A stretch of DNA of 48,926 nucleotides from Butyrivibrio sp. (GCA_014799955.1 JAAVHB010000133.1:1-48926); one strand, 5' to 3'; counted from the first letter of the stretch, positions 8,134 through 16,712 are shown. Notes: generated from the letters alone by a model not told the origin. Numbers and translations are program-made.

Positions 8134-9117
8134 ATGGATAGTGTATTATTAACGGGAAGCGCCGGATTTATCGGCTTCCATGTCGCAAAAGAACTGCTGG
8201 AACGAGGGCATAAGGTCATAGGGTACGATAATATCAACGACTACTATGATATAAACATTAAAGAAAGCCGTCTTGCCGTCCTGAGAGGATATTCGGGTTT
8301 TACCTTCTATCGGGCGGACATATGTGACGAAGCTGCTTTGGAGGAGGTAATGAGGAAGCATCCGGACATTAACCGGGTTATTCATCTTGCCGCGCAGGCA
8401 GGAGTGCGCTACAGTCTTATTTGCCCCGAAAAGTATATCGAAAGCAATATTATAGGAACCTTCCGTATTCTGGAGCTGTGCCGTAAGCACGGAATCGGCA
8501 GCCTTATGTATGCCTCCTCAAGCTCGGTTTACGGCGACGCGGAGCAGGAGCTTTTGAGTACGGACTTAAGAACGGATAAGCCCATAAGCCTGTACGCCGC
8601 TACGAAAAAAAGCGATGAGGTTCTGGTTTACGCGTACTGCAATAATTATAAAATAAATGCCGTGGGAATGCGTTTCTTTACCGTGTACGGACCGTACGGC
8701 AGACCGGATATGGCGTATTTCGGTTTTACGGAAAAAATATTGCGGGACGAGCCTATTGAAGTCTATAATTTCGGGGAGCAGTACCGTGATTTTACATATA
8801 TCGACGATTTGCTGACCGGGATAATGGGAATATATCAATATCAGACCGCGCTTGAAAAAAACACCGGCGATTACAGAATTTTTAACATAGGAAACGGAAA
8901 TCCGGTAAAGCTTATGGCGTTTATAGAAACGATTGAACGCGTTATCGGGAAAACCGCGGAAAAGGTACTGATTGAGAGACGGACTGGCGATGTTACGGGA
9001 ACCTACGCCGATATATCCGCTATGAAGGAGCTGTGCGGCTATACCCCCAGGACTTCTTTGGAAAAAGGAATCCGCGAGTTTTACGGCTGGTATCAGGAAT
9101 ATAAAAAGGAGAGCTGA
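8134..9117 (+). CDS. NAD-dependent sugar epimerase, UDP-glucuronate 4-epimerase-like
   Basis: Extended short-chain dehydrogenase/reductase of 327 aa. The Rossmann motif GSAGFIG is at residues 8-14, the DNINDYYD stretch near 32 is typical of UDP-glucuronate 4-epimerases, and the catalytic set is Ser in SSSSVYG near 128 and YAATK (YxxxK) near 154. MRFFTVYGPYGRPDMA near 172 and RDFTYIDD near 212 are also family landmarks. The likely reaction is UDP-glucuronate to UDP-galacturonate, with tightly bound NAD. The UDP-glucose dehydrogenase at 18200-19438 could supply the substrate. A GalE-type or other 4-epimerase or dehydratase activity is the alternative. AGGAAAG lies just before ATG 8134. Confidence 0.8.
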   Translation: MDSVLLTGSAGFIGFHVAKELLERGHKVIGYDNINDYYDINIKESRLAVLRGYSGFTFYRADICDEAALEEVMRKHPDINRVIHLAAQAGVRYSLICPEKYIESNIIGTFRILELCRKHGIGSLMYASSSSVYGDAEQELLSTDLRTDKPISLYAATKKSDEVLVYAYCNNYKINAVGMRFFTVYGPYGRPDMAYFGFTEKILRDEPIEVYNFGEQYRDFTYIDDLLTGIMGIYQYQTALEKNTGDYRIFNIGNGNPVKLMAFIETIERVIGKTAEKVLIERRTGDVTGTYADISAMKELCGYTPRTSLEKGIREFYGWYQEYKKES

Positions 9118-9118
9118 C

Positions 9119-9724
9119 ATGAAAAAATACAAAGAAATGGAAAGAATCATAATTGATAAGGAAAGCATTGACGCCATTGAAGAGGATATTATCATCAGAC
9201 GCGGCATAGAGCGCTATATGTATGTGCGGCAGTTCGTTTACGGAAATGTTCTGGATATTGCCAGCGGCGTTGGTTACGGAAGCTATCTTATGTCAAAAAA
9301 TCCCGACGTAAAAACCGTGACCGGCGTTGATAAGAGCGAGCATGCGCTTGAAAACGCAAGAAACAGTTTTGATAAGGAAAACGTAAGGTTTGTACTCGGC
9401 TCGCCCGAAACGGTGACGGGAGATTTTGATATTCTGGTCTGCCTTGAAACCGTCGAGCATCTGCCGGATCCCAAGGTTTTAAAGGAAATGGTTGACCGAT
9501 GCAATATTGACGAGGTGGTTATTTCATTCCCTCACAAAAAGACGACACATTATAATAAATACCATTTATGGGATTTTACACAGGAGGACATCTGCCGCAT
9601 TTTCAATGATTTTGAATGCTACAGGGTATATGAGCTCCACGATTCGACAATTATGAATTTTGTACGAATCCGTAGGGAGGGATACACATATCCGCGCCGC
9701 TATTTCGGAGAGAAAAAGGAATAA
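9119..9724 (+). CDS. Class I SAM-dependent methyltransferase
   Basis: 201-aa soluble protein with motif I VLDIASGVGYGS near residue 42 (SAM binding) and a post-motif LVCLETVEHLPDP near 107, matching the Methyltransf_11/23-type Rossmann fold. It starts 2 bp after the epimerase stop with AAAGGAGAG overlapping the end of that gene, so the two are probably co-translated. The substrate is unknown; O- or N-methylation of a glycan sugar is inferred from context, as flagellin glycans in related bacteria are often methylated. No second domain is visible. Confidence 0.8.
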   Translation: MKKYKEMERIIIDKESIDAIEEDIIIRRGIERYMYVRQFVYGNVLDIASGVGYGSYLMSKNPDVKTVTGVDKSEHALENARNSFDKENVRFVLGSPETVTGDFDILVCLETVEHLPDPKVLKEMVDRCNIDEVVISFPHKKTTHYNKYHLWDFTQEDICRIFNDFECYRVYELHDSTIMNFVRIRREGYTYPRRYFGEKKE

Positions 9725-9726
9725 AT

Positions 9727-10758
9727 ATGGAGCAGGAGCAGATTTTACTTAATCTTTTGAATATTGTTGAGGATTTGCAGAAAAAGGTTCTGCGGCTTGA
9801 GAGGGAAAACGCGGCTCTTGTGCGGGGGCAGGCGCAGCTTCTGGAATACGTGCAGATGAACCAGAGCGATGCGGAGCATTTTCGGGATAATGTCATATTC
9901 GAGCTTACGGATAACAGCGAGCCGGAGCGGACTTATTTTTTTCCAAAGATTGCACCGGGACAGGAGGCTATCGAGAGGATTGTGCGTGACGGCTGCTCAA
10001 TGGCGAGGTTCGGCGACGGTGAATTCTCGGTTATCGCCGGGCGTATAAGGCACCGCTTTCAGACGGTGGAGGACGAAAAACTGGCGGCGAGGCTGCGGGA
10101 GGTTCTTAATTCGGACGACGGGCGGCTTCTGATAGGGCTTGCCAATAATTACGGGAATCTTGATAAATATACGGAGCAGGCGAAGCGGGAAATACGTTCT
10201 TATATGACACCGGAAATCCGGAAGGAGCATATGCTGCTTTTAAATACCGACAGGCAGTATTACGACGCTTATGTAACAAGACCCTACGTTATGTATGCGG
10301 ACAATAAGACCGACGCGCCGGCAAAGCGTTTTGAGCAGCTTCAAAGGATATGGGATAAAAGAAAATGCGTATTTGTAGAAGGGAGCTGTACCGGACTGGG
10401 CGTAGGGAACGATTTGTTTGATAATGCACAGGAAATACGCAGGATTCTCGGCCCCGCGCAGGATGCCTTTACGGAGTACGACAGGCTGCTTGAGTGCTGT
10501 ATGGAACAGGACAGAGACAGCCTTTTTCTGCTTGCGCTCGGACCCGCGGCCACGGTTCTTGCTTATGATTTGTGCAAAGCGGGTTATCAGGCAGTGGATG
10601 TGGGACATGTTGATCTGGAGTACGAATGGTTTCTCGGAGGAGAGGGCAGAAGAATGGCAGTCGGAGATAAATACAATAACGAGCTGCCGGGCGGACAGGA
10701 GCCGCTGCCTTTGGACTCGCCGGAATACAAGTCTCAGATTATCGCCGATTTTTCCTGA
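9727..10758 (+). CDS. GT-D-fold glycosyltransferase with N-terminal coiled coil
   Basis: 343 aa. The first ~45 residues form a leucine- and glutamate-rich coiled coil (LNLLNIVEDLQKKVLRLERE). The rest matches the GT-D glycosyltransferase domain (formerly DUF1792): MARFGDGEFSVI near residue 91, whose DGE is the metal/UDP-sugar motif, LFLLALGPAATVLAYDL near 262 and DVGHVDLEYEWFLGG near 290. The founding member of this fold (GalT1 type) adds glucose to a glycosylated surface protein, so this enzyme probably extends a protein-linked glycan. The coiled coil may recruit partners. The start 2 bp after the methyltransferase stop and a purine-rich AAAAAGGAAT site support ATG 9727. Confidence 0.85.
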   Translation: MEQEQILLNLLNIVEDLQKKVLRLERENAALVRGQAQLLEYVQMNQSDAEHFRDNVIFELTDNSEPERTYFFPKIAPGQEAIERIVRDGCSMARFGDGEFSVIAGRIRHRFQTVEDEKLAARLREVLNSDDGRLLIGLANNYGNLDKYTEQAKREIRSYMTPEIRKEHMLLLNTDRQYYDAYVTRPYVMYADNKTDAPAKRFEQLQRIWDKRKCVFVEGSCTGLGVGNDLFDNAQEIRRILGPAQDAFTEYDRLLECCMEQDRDSLFLLALGPAATVLAYDLCKAGYQAVDVGHVDLEYEWFLGGEGRRMAVGDKYNNELPGGQEPLPLDSPEYKSQIIADFS

Positions 10759-10770
10759 CAGGGGATTGCT

Positions 10771-11964
10771 ATGAATATATTATTTTACCGTTATAACAGC
10801 ATATGTGAGCCGGACGTCATTTCCGTGTTAAGAAGGCTGGGACACAGGGTGGACGAGGTCACGGACGAAATGAGCAACAAGTCGCTTACGCCCGGGCAGC
10901 AGGTCAGGATTGTGAGGGCGGCTTTGACGGGAAGCGTCCGCTACGATTTGGTTTTTTCGATTAATTTTTTCCCCGTTGTGTCGGAGGTGTGCAATATTGT
11001 GAGGATTCCGTATGCGGGCTGGATAGTTGACAGTCCGGTTATGGAGCTTTATTCGCATTCAATCCGCAACCGGTATAACAGAATCTTTATGTTTGACATG
11101 GCTCTGTACGAGGAGTTTCACGGCGAGAACCCCGACGGGATTTTCTATCTGCCGCTTGCGTCCGATACGGTAAGACTTGACGGTGTAATCGGCTCGGTAA
11201 CGGACGGTGAGCGTGAGCGCTTCAAGGCGGAGGTTTCGTTTATCGGCTCGCTCTATACCGAGAAATGCCCGTATAACCGTTTTGAGGGCAGGAACAAATA
11301 CCTCAAGGGCTATCTTGACGGTCTTATCGAAGCGCAGCTAAAGGTTTACGGCTATAATTTTCTTGAGGAGTGCTTAAGCGACGAACAGGTTGAGGCGTTC
11401 AAAAGCGAGGTGCCGTTTTATGTTTTTCCGGAGAAATCCGAGCACAACGACAGGGCGGCAATGGCGCATCTCTACCTCGGCAATAAGGTGACGGAACAGG
11501 AGAGGCTGCGCCTGCTTAAAGCGGTTTCGGATAATTTCAGGCTGGATTTGTATACCGGCAGCGATGTTTCCATGCTGCCGAACGCCAATCACAGGGGTCT
11601 TGCCAAAACAATGACGGAGATGCCGGTAATTTTTAATCTGTCAAAAATAAATCTGAATTTTACCTCCAAGCCTATAAGAACGGGAATCCCGCAGCGTATC
11701 TGGGATATAATGGGAGCGGGCGGCTTTGTGCTCACCAATTACCAGAACGAGCTTGCGGAGTATTTTGAAATCGGGCGCGAGATAGAGGTTTTCACGGACG
11801 AGAAAGAGCTTTTGTATAAAATAGACTATTATCTTTCCCATGAGGATTTGAGAAAAGAGATTGCTGAAAACGGCTATGAAAAGGTAAAGAGACAGCACTC
11901 TCTGGAGCGCAGGCTCGGACAGCTTCTTGATATGGCTATGGGAAATAACGGGGCGGCGCAATGA
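10771..11964 (+). CDS. CgeB-like glycosyltransferase, first of a tandem pair
   Basis: 397-aa GT-B-type protein of the CgeB/DUF3880 plus Glyco_trans_1_2 architecture. The N-terminal half carries AGWIVDSPVMELY near residue 86, a family-typical segment; the C-terminal half carries SKINLNFTSKPIRTGIPQRI near 291 and WDIMGAGGFVLTNYQ near 311, the donor-binding region. AGGGG upstream fixes ATG 10771. Its stop overlaps the start of the next gene by 4 bp (ATGA), and the two are clearly related, indicating tandem duplication followed by specialisation. CgeB proteins are named from spore-surface glycosylation, but the family is also common in flagellin and S-layer glycan clusters, which fits here better. 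Confidence 0.82.
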   Translation: MNILFYRYNSICEPDVISVLRRLGHRVDEVTDEMSNKSLTPGQQVRIVRAALTGSVRYDLVFSINFFPVVSEVCNIVRIPYAGWIVDSPVMELYSHSIRNRYNRIFMFDMALYEEFHGENPDGIFYLPLASDTVRLDGVIGSVTDGERERFKAEVSFIGSLYTEKCPYNRFEGRNKYLKGYLDGLIEAQLKVYGYNFLEECLSDEQVEAFKSEVPFYVFPEKSEHNDRAAMAHLYLGNKVTEQERLRLLKAVSDNFRLDLYTGSDVSMLPNANHRGLAKTMTEMPVIFNLSKINLNFTSKPIRTGIPQRIWDIMGAGGFVLTNYQNELAEYFEIGREIEVFTDEKELLYKIDYYLSHEDLRKEIAENGYEKVKRQHSLERRLGQLLDMAMGNNGAAQ

Positions 11965-13118
11965 AAATTCTTACCTACAGATGGAAAGCGTATAATCACA
12001 GGGATATCATTAACTGCCTTGAGGGCAGGGGGCACAGTATAGACGAGATAAGCGGCGAGCTTGCGAGCTTTGAGGCTGACACGGAATTTGAGGAAAGACT
12101 CGGCGCCGCGCTTGACGGCGGAAAATACGGTTTGGTATTTTCCGTAAATTATTTTCCTCTTATATCCGACGTGTGCCAGAAATACAAAGTGACATATGTT
12201 TCGTGGTGCTGCGACAGCCCGATTTCCACGATGTACCATCAGTCCGTTTTTAATGAGGTCAACAGAATTTTTACCTTTGACAGGCTTGAATGGATGACGT
12301 TTAGGGATATGGACGCGCCGGTGTACTATCTGCCGCTGTGTACGGATCCGGACAGGGCGGATAAGGCTGTAGCGGGGGTGGCGGGAACTGGGTATAATGC
12401 GGACATTTCCTTTGTGGGGAGTATGTACAACAAAAACAGCTATGACGAGATATACGGACATCTGCCGGAATATTTCAGGGGATATTTTGACGCGGCGATA
12501 AGACTGCAAAAGAACGCGTACGCCGACTGTCTTCTGGACGATTTGCTTGACGGAGGAACGCTTGCGGCGCTGGACAGATATTTTGTGGTAGATAAGAGCG
12601 AACGCTCCTTCAGCGATTTGTCGCTTGCTTTCTCGACGACGGTTCTGAGCTATAAAATAGCGCAGGCGGAGAGGCAGGAGCTGATAGCCGATTTGTCGCG
12701 CGCGCATCAGGTCAATGTCTACACCGACGATGAGGACGCGGACTTTATCAGGGCGAACAACTGCGGACTGGTTGACTACTGGGAGGGCGCTCCGAGGGTG
12801 TTTAACCGCTCGAAAATAAATCTGAACCTTACTTTGAGAAGCATAAGAAGCGGCGTTCCGCTGCGGGTGTGGGATATTCTCGGCGCGGGCGGCTTCTGCA
12901 TAACCAATTATCAGGCGGAGCTTCCTATGTATTTTGTAAACGGGGAGGATTTGGTCTGGTTCAAAAGCCGCGGAGAGCTTTTCCGTCTTATAGATTATTA
13001 TCTCGAGCATGAGGATGAGCGCAGACGGATTGCCGAAAACGGTTACAGAAAGGTTAAGGAATTCCATGACTATAAGAGCCGCATGGATGAAATCGCGGAA
13101 TATGTTCCCGGATTTTAA
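11961..13118 (+). CDS. CgeB-like glycosyltransferase, second of a tandem pair
   Basis: 385-aa paralogue of the preceding gene with the same layout: SWCCDSPISTMYHQ near residue 82, SKINLNLTLRSIRSGVPLRV near 284 and WDILGAGGFCITNYQ near 304. It starts inside the previous stop codon (ATGA overlap), so translation is coupled. It is the last gene of the glycosylation cluster; a hairpin at 13129-13158 lies 10 bp after the stop and an IS remnant follows. The likely role is adding one residue to the same glycan as its partner; donor and linkage cannot be read from sequence. Confidence 0.82.
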   Translation: MKILTYRWKAYNHRDIINCLEGRGHSIDEISGELASFEADTEFEERLGAALDGGKYGLVFSVNYFPLISDVCQKYKVTYVSWCCDSPISTMYHQSVFNEVNRIFTFDRLEWMTFRDMDAPVYYLPLCTDPDRADKAVAGVAGTGYNADISFVGSMYNKNSYDEIYGHLPEYFRGYFDAAIRLQKNAYADCLLDDLLDGGTLAALDRYFVVDKSERSFSDLSLAFSTTVLSYKIAQAERQELIADLSRAHQVNVYTDDEDADFIRANNCGLVDYWEGAPRVFNRSKINLNLTLRSIRSGVPLRVWDILGAGGFCITNYQAELPMYFVNGEDLVWFKSRGELFRLIDYYLEHEDERRRIAENGYRKVKEFHDYKSRMDEIAEYVPGF

Positions 13119-13128
13119 GGAGGAGAGT

Positions 13129-13158
13129 GTCCCAAAAGTCATAAAATGACTGAGGGAC
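13129..13158 (+). repeat. IS-end-like hairpin; possible terminator of glycosylation operon
   Basis: GTCCC and GGGAC enclose AGTCAT-AAA-ATGACT, a nested hairpin directly after the last glycosyltransferase gene. The GTGTCCCAAAAGTCAT edge resembles ends of IS1182-type elements, and a transposase remnant follows. A T-rich run (13166-13174) lies a few bases downstream rather than immediately after the stem, so terminator function is possible but not clear. Confidence 0.5.
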
Positions 13159-13165
13159 TTTCCTC

Positions 13166-13459
13166 TTATTTTTTGCAAACCATTTCTACCTTATCAATTG
13201 GGAGAAGAAAAAATGGGAGAATCCATATCTATCAGACCACCTGCCCTATACCCCGGAAACAGACAGTTTTGTCTGCCGCAACGGAAAGTGGTTGGGACAT
13301 GTGGGAAAACGCAAATATGTTACAGAAGCAAGGTATGAAACCACACGGGATTATTACCGGTGTGAGGACTGCGTTGACTGTTCTTATGCAATAGAGCGAA
13401 GCGAATTTTTGTCATATTACGGCGAAACCGGTAAGGCGTCATTTGTGACGACGAGGTGA
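13166..13459 (+). pseudogene. IS1182-family-like transposase fragment (remnant)
   Basis: No start codon is needed to see an open frame from about 13166 to a TGA at 13457-13459. It reads KKKWENPYLSDHLPY, then ETDSFVCRNGKWLG, then YYRCEDCVDCSYAIERS. This order (a P/E-D-F-C-x-NG block followed by a Y-x-C-x-x-C-x-x-C cysteine cluster) is the part of IS1182-type transposases between the split halves of the DDE domain. The proline of the usual CPNG is Arg here and the rest of the transposase is missing, so this is a dead fragment. It lies between the glycosylation operon and the secreted-protease gene and marks a recombination or insertion site. Confidence 0.55.
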
Positions 13460-13716
13460 CAGGTGGTATATCTTATGTAATAGTAGGCGTAGAGAAACTC
13501 TTGGTTAAAAGTACAGCAGGAGTAAAAGACGTATTATATATTATAAATGCGAATGATAGAATATAAAATAAATATTGACTATAAATAGAATAAAGATTAT
13601 TATAAAAATAAACAAATATTAGCGATTTATTGATATGAATTTTTCACACATATACTATAATAAAATCAAGCCGCGATTTTGTGTAACGAAAAATAAATAA
13701 GAAAAGAGAATTTTGA
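13460..13716. other. AT-rich non-coding stretch upstream of secreted protease gene
   Basis: No supportable gene. The first ~60 bases look like decayed continuation of the IS remnant; the rest becomes strongly AT-rich, unlike the flanking glycosylation genes, and holds the promoter at 13575-13603. The transcribed leader of about 110 nt has no obvious hairpin of note. Confidence 0.6.
13575..13603 (+). promoter_or_regulatory. Sigma-A-type promoter of the secreted protease gene
   Basis: TTGACT (13575-13580), 17-bp spacer and TATTAT (13598-13603) in an AT-rich setting, about 115 bp before the start at 13717. It gives the protease/lipoprotein pair its own transcription, independent of the glycosylation operon. 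Confidence 0.7.
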
Positions 13717-15687
13717 ATGAGAGGAAAAATGTTTCGCAAAATTTTGAGTGTCTGCTTGATTGGTATGTTTATTATGTGCGGGAATATTACTGTTAGGTCG
13801 GATGAAGGTACAATGCCAACAGCATCTGACGGGCAATCACAGAACCTGTCCTTGCCCGACGAAGACAGACCGGAAGCTGTTGCATCGGAGCTGGTGGAAG
13901 AGCAAAAACATATTGCAAGGCTTTATGATAAAGAAGCTGAGCTTGACACGGTTATTTTTGCAAATCAGGACGGAACGGAAACCGCATACATATTTGATGA
14001 AGCGGTAAAATATCTGAATAGTGATGGGATTATTACAGATAAAAGCAATAAGCTGTATAGTACAGGGGAAACAAATTACGCCTATATTAACGAAGATAAC
14101 GATATACAGACGTCATTCCCCATCCGATTAAGTGCGGACGCCGGAGTAAATCTAAGCTATGGAGAATACTCTCTTGTTATGTACCCTGTTGGCAGCTCGG
14201 ATGCTTCCGCAGCAAAGGCCGTTGAGAATGAGGAAGAATATGTGTATTATGACAACACGTTTGGGCAAGGGACGGCGCTGCGATATAAGACAACATTTTC
14301 AGGATTTAAAGAAGACATTATTCTCTATGATAATGTGAGAAATGAGTTTGATTTCATAGTTGAATGCGGTTCCCTTATTCCCATGCTGGAGAATAACACG
14401 GTTGTTTTTACAAATCCTGATACGAACGAAGTCGTTGCTATGTTTGATCCGGTTTTTGTCCATGACAGTTACATAGGCGGAGATGATGGTTCTTCACATG
14501 GCACATGGGATAACACGACTGCCTTAAATCCGCTTGAAGATGGGAAATACAAGATAACGGTTACCGCCAATGAGGAATTCCTTAGCAGTACTGATACGGT
14601 GTACCCGGTATATATTGACCCAAGCGTTACCGTCACTGCCACGGGAAGCGGTACAGGGAAAACCATAGTCGATACGCCAATCTACAATGGAGCCGGTGCA
14701 ATAAATATCACGTCAGGAGCGAATCCGACTGCGGTGGTGGGATACGTCGGGACGCTGAACGTGGTTCAATACGGTGCAGGAAGGCTTTTAATGAAATTCC
14801 CCGGACTAATGAGCAAATCCTTTATGCAAAGCCAGAATTATATCATAAATTCTGCCAGTTTATATATGAAGGACATATCCGGAGGCGCCACATCCGCAAT
14901 AATCGGGGCATATATTTACACTGGCCCCGCATGGACGGAATCCGCTACATACAGCGACGCCATATGGGATGGTGTTTATAAAAAAGAAGGGCGATTGCAG
15001 CCCGTTTCAAAATGTACATTTTCATCTCCAAACTCTACAACGGGAAAATTTGATATTCTTGAGGCGGTAAGGTTCTGGCAATCAAACCCTTCATACGGCG
15101 AAAAGGGAATTATGCTACGGGCTTGGACGAGTGAATATGATGTGAATTATTCTAAATCGCTTTGTACCTCGGAGGGCAGCACAAAGCCATATCTGAGCGT
15201 GACATACAGCAGCAGGACTGTTGCAAATAATGCAATGATGGATCGGGGCGTTTCTTCTAAGACGCTCACGGTAAAGCTTATCGGACAAGACGCAATGGCG
15301 ACTTGGCAGCCGTTAATACAGAGCTCCCGTTCGGCATGGAATAATTCTAAAGCAAAAACGAACATCAGTTTAACGACTAGCGGTTCGTCAAATTATACAA
15401 TAGAGATTGTCAATCTCTCCAGTAAAACGTGGTATGGGCTGACAACCCCGGTCAAAGGGTCCAATGGTTTCACTACTTCCGCGACAATTCAAATCAATAA
15501 AGCTACAACGGGTAATAAGTCTGATAATTTCAAACGCAGTACCATTACGCATGAATTCGGCCATCTGTTTTGGTTGGATGACAACCCGGAAACAGCGGAC
15601 TACAGCTTGATGCTGCATGGTAGGGACAGGGAACTGATCTATACGCCTCAGATGATTGATATTTATCATATGGATCAGAAATACTGA
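13717..15687 (+). CDS. Secreted DNRLRE-domain protein with C-terminal metzincin-like protease motif
   Basis: 656-aa exported protein. The N-terminus has a basic start and hydrophobic core (ILSVCLIGMFIMCG), a signal peptide ending near residue 28. A ~200-residue region at 305-498 has DNRLRE-type features (SASLYMKDISGG, AWTESATYSDAIWDG, VRFWQSNPSYGEKGIML), a beta-rich module found in secreted Firmicute proteins. Residues 612-622 read HEFGHLFWLDD, a HExxHxxWxxD zinc site with Asp in the third-ligand position as in snapalysin-type metzincins. A candidate Met-turn (SLMLHG, Met 632) follows. The usual Gly of HExxHxxG is Trp. ATG 13729 with GAGG four bases upstream is an alternative start. A lipoprotein gene follows 15 bp later. 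Likely a secreted or surface metalloprotease; substrate unknown. Confidence 0.72.
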   Translation: MRGKMFRKILSVCLIGMFIMCGNITVRSDEGTMPTASDGQSQNLSLPDEDRPEAVASELVEEQKHIARLYDKEAELDTVIFANQDGTETAYIFDEAVKYLNSDGIITDKSNKLYSTGETNYAYINEDNDIQTSFPIRLSADAGVNLSYGEYSLVMYPVGSSDASAAKAVENEEEYVYYDNTFGQGTALRYKTTFSGFKEDIILYDNVRNEFDFIVECGSLIPMLENNTVVFTNPDTNEVVAMFDPVFVHDSYIGGDDGSSHGTWDNTTALNPLEDGKYKITVTANEEFLSSTDTVYPVYIDPSVTVTATGSGTGKTIVDTPIYNGAGAINITSGANPTAVVGYVGTLNVVQYGAGRLLMKFPGLMSKSFMQSQNYIINSASLYMKDISGGATSAIIGAYIYTGPAWTESATYSDAIWDGVYKKEGRLQPVSKCTFSSPNSTTGKFDILEAVRFWQSNPSYGEKGIMLRAWTSEYDVNYSKSLCTSEGSTKPYLSVTYSSRTVANNAMMDRGVSSKTLTVKLIGQDAMATWQPLIQSSRSAWNNSKAKTNISLTTSGSSNYTIEIVNLSSKTWYGLTTPVKGSNGFTTSATIQINKATTGNKSDNFKRSTITHEFGHLFWLDDNPETADYSLMLHGRDRELIYTPQMIDIYHMDQKY

Positions 15688-15726
15688 TGCTAGTTAAATT
15701 AAATGAAAAGAAAGGATGTGTGGACT

Positions 15727-16410
15727 ATGAAAATCAAATTATTAATGATTTGTTTTTTCGTTGTGATTATGTTATCGGGGTGTTCGGGAAAAACGGATAT
15801 GCAGAATGACAGTACTTCTGTCGTGGCACAGGAAACAACCCTATCGTTGGGAGAAATGAATGTGCAATATATGGATATGTACGCAGACTGGCCGGCTTAT
15901 AAAAATGCAGATGAGCTTTTGAATGCTGGAAATATAGTTGTCATAGGTAAAGTCACGGGGATTTCGTTTCAAGTACTTGATATGCAAACCGGATTACCTC
16001 CTACGGAAGATTCTGAGCAGAGATATTGCTGTTTGCATGCAATTTATGATGTTGAAGTTAATACATCATATAAAGGCAATACGGACGGTAAACTCCAATT
16101 TGCCGTAGAAGGGGGAATAAAAGAGAAATATTTAGAAGAACAGCTTGCGGCGATTGCCGGTTATGATGAGGAGAAAATTCCTGTTATGGCAGGGATGCCG
16201 GAAAAAAATATCGGAGATACCTATTTGTTTGTGCTTTATCAATATGAGGATGCCATACCAACTCTGGTTAACCCGGAACAGGGAATTTATAAGATTGATG
16301 ACCCGTTAGAGAAAGATATATACTCCTATGTTTCGCCCAAAGAGATTATATCCTATTTTGGGGAAGATGAGTGGACGGCGTTTATTTCCGAGTATGATTC
16401 TGCAGAATAA
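15727..16410 (+). CDS. Putative lipoprotein of unknown function
   Basis: 227 aa from ATG 15727, chosen because MKIKLLMICFFVVIMLSGCSG is a complete lipoprotein signal: basic start, hydrophobic core, LSGC lipobox with Cys 19 as the lipidation site. An in-frame ATG at 15703 would add eight residues ahead of the signal; AAAGGA lies between the two. The rest has no motif I recognise. It contains a YADWPAYKNADELLNAGNIVVIGKV-like segment (residues ~48-72), a pattern seen in small exported Firmicute proteins that start with a beta-strand domain. It sits 39 bp after the secreted protease gene and probably shares its promoter, so it may anchor or modulate that enzyme (inference). A strong terminator follows. 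Confidence 0.65.
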   Translation: MKIKLLMICFFVVIMLSGCSGKTDMQNDSTSVVAQETTLSLGEMNVQYMDMYADWPAYKNADELLNAGNIVVIGKVTGISFQVLDMQTGLPPTEDSEQRYCCLHAIYDVEVNTSYKGNTDGKLQFAVEGGIKEKYLEEQLAAIAGYDEEKIPVMAGMPEKNIGDTYLFVLYQYEDAIPTLVNPEQGIYKIDDPLEKDIYSYVSPKEIISYFGEDEWTAFISEYDSAE

Positions 16411-16436
16411 ACAAGCTGCTTATACCATACAAAATC

Positions 16437-16479
16437 AAAAAGACAGCGTAACGGTAGGAATTCTTTTACGCTGTCTTTT
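16437..16479. terminator. Bidirectional intrinsic terminator after the lipoprotein gene
   Basis: A 14-bp stem, AAAAGACAGCGTAA pairing with TTACGCTGTCTTTT (arms within 16437-16451 and 16466-16479), with A and T runs on both sides. It ends the protease-lipoprotein unit. Confidence 0.85.
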
Positions 16480-16650
16480 CAATCCCTGATAATGCTAAAA
16501 CCAATAGCCGGCAACTTTTATTATGCTCTTTCAGGCCGGTCCGATAAAGGCTGTTGGTCGTTCCGAAAATTTCATTTACGTGGAACTGACTAAGTAAAGA
16601 TAGAATATGTATCCGGTGTTTTTTGACGAAAAAGCACATTTTAGGGGAAT
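16480..16650. other. Non-coding stretch between terminator and YitT-side hairpin
   Basis: No supportable gene. A 57-codon open frame on the minus strand (16466-16639) runs through the terminator and resembles nothing I recognise. The area may be degraded insertion DNA, since the GTCCCAAAA-type motif lies at its far side. Confidence 0.5.
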
Positions 16651-16652
16651 AT

Positions 16653-16673
16653 AAAGAGAGGATGCCCCTCTTT
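16653..16673 (-). terminator. Hairpin downstream of the YitT gene
   Basis: Read on the minus strand, AAAGAGGGG-CAT-CCTCTCTTT forms a stem with one mismatch, 40 bp after the YitT stop. The T-run is short, so termination strength is uncertain. Confidence 0.5.
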
Positions 16674-16691
16674 ATGCCTTAAATCAATCAT

Positions 16692-16702
16692 AGTTTTGGG
16701 AC
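16692..16702 (-). repeat. GTCCCAAAA motif in inverted orientation to 13129
   Basis: AGTTTTGGGAC is the near-perfect inverse of GTCCCAAAAGT at 13129-13139 (10 of 11 bases). Together they bracket the IS fragment, protease and lipoprotein genes, and may be leftover ends of insertion elements. Confidence 0.4.
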
Positions 16703-16712
16703 GTCCTCTTCT

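Noticed and set aside
11874-13178. Open frame of 434 codons on the minus strand across the CgeB-like genes
   Set aside because: Antisense to a clear gene pair, with no recognisable motif and Arg/His-rich composition typical of shadow frames.
16466-16639. 57-codon open frame on the minus strand between the lipoprotein and YitT genes
   Set aside because: It runs through an intrinsic terminator, has no ribosome site and resembles no known protein.
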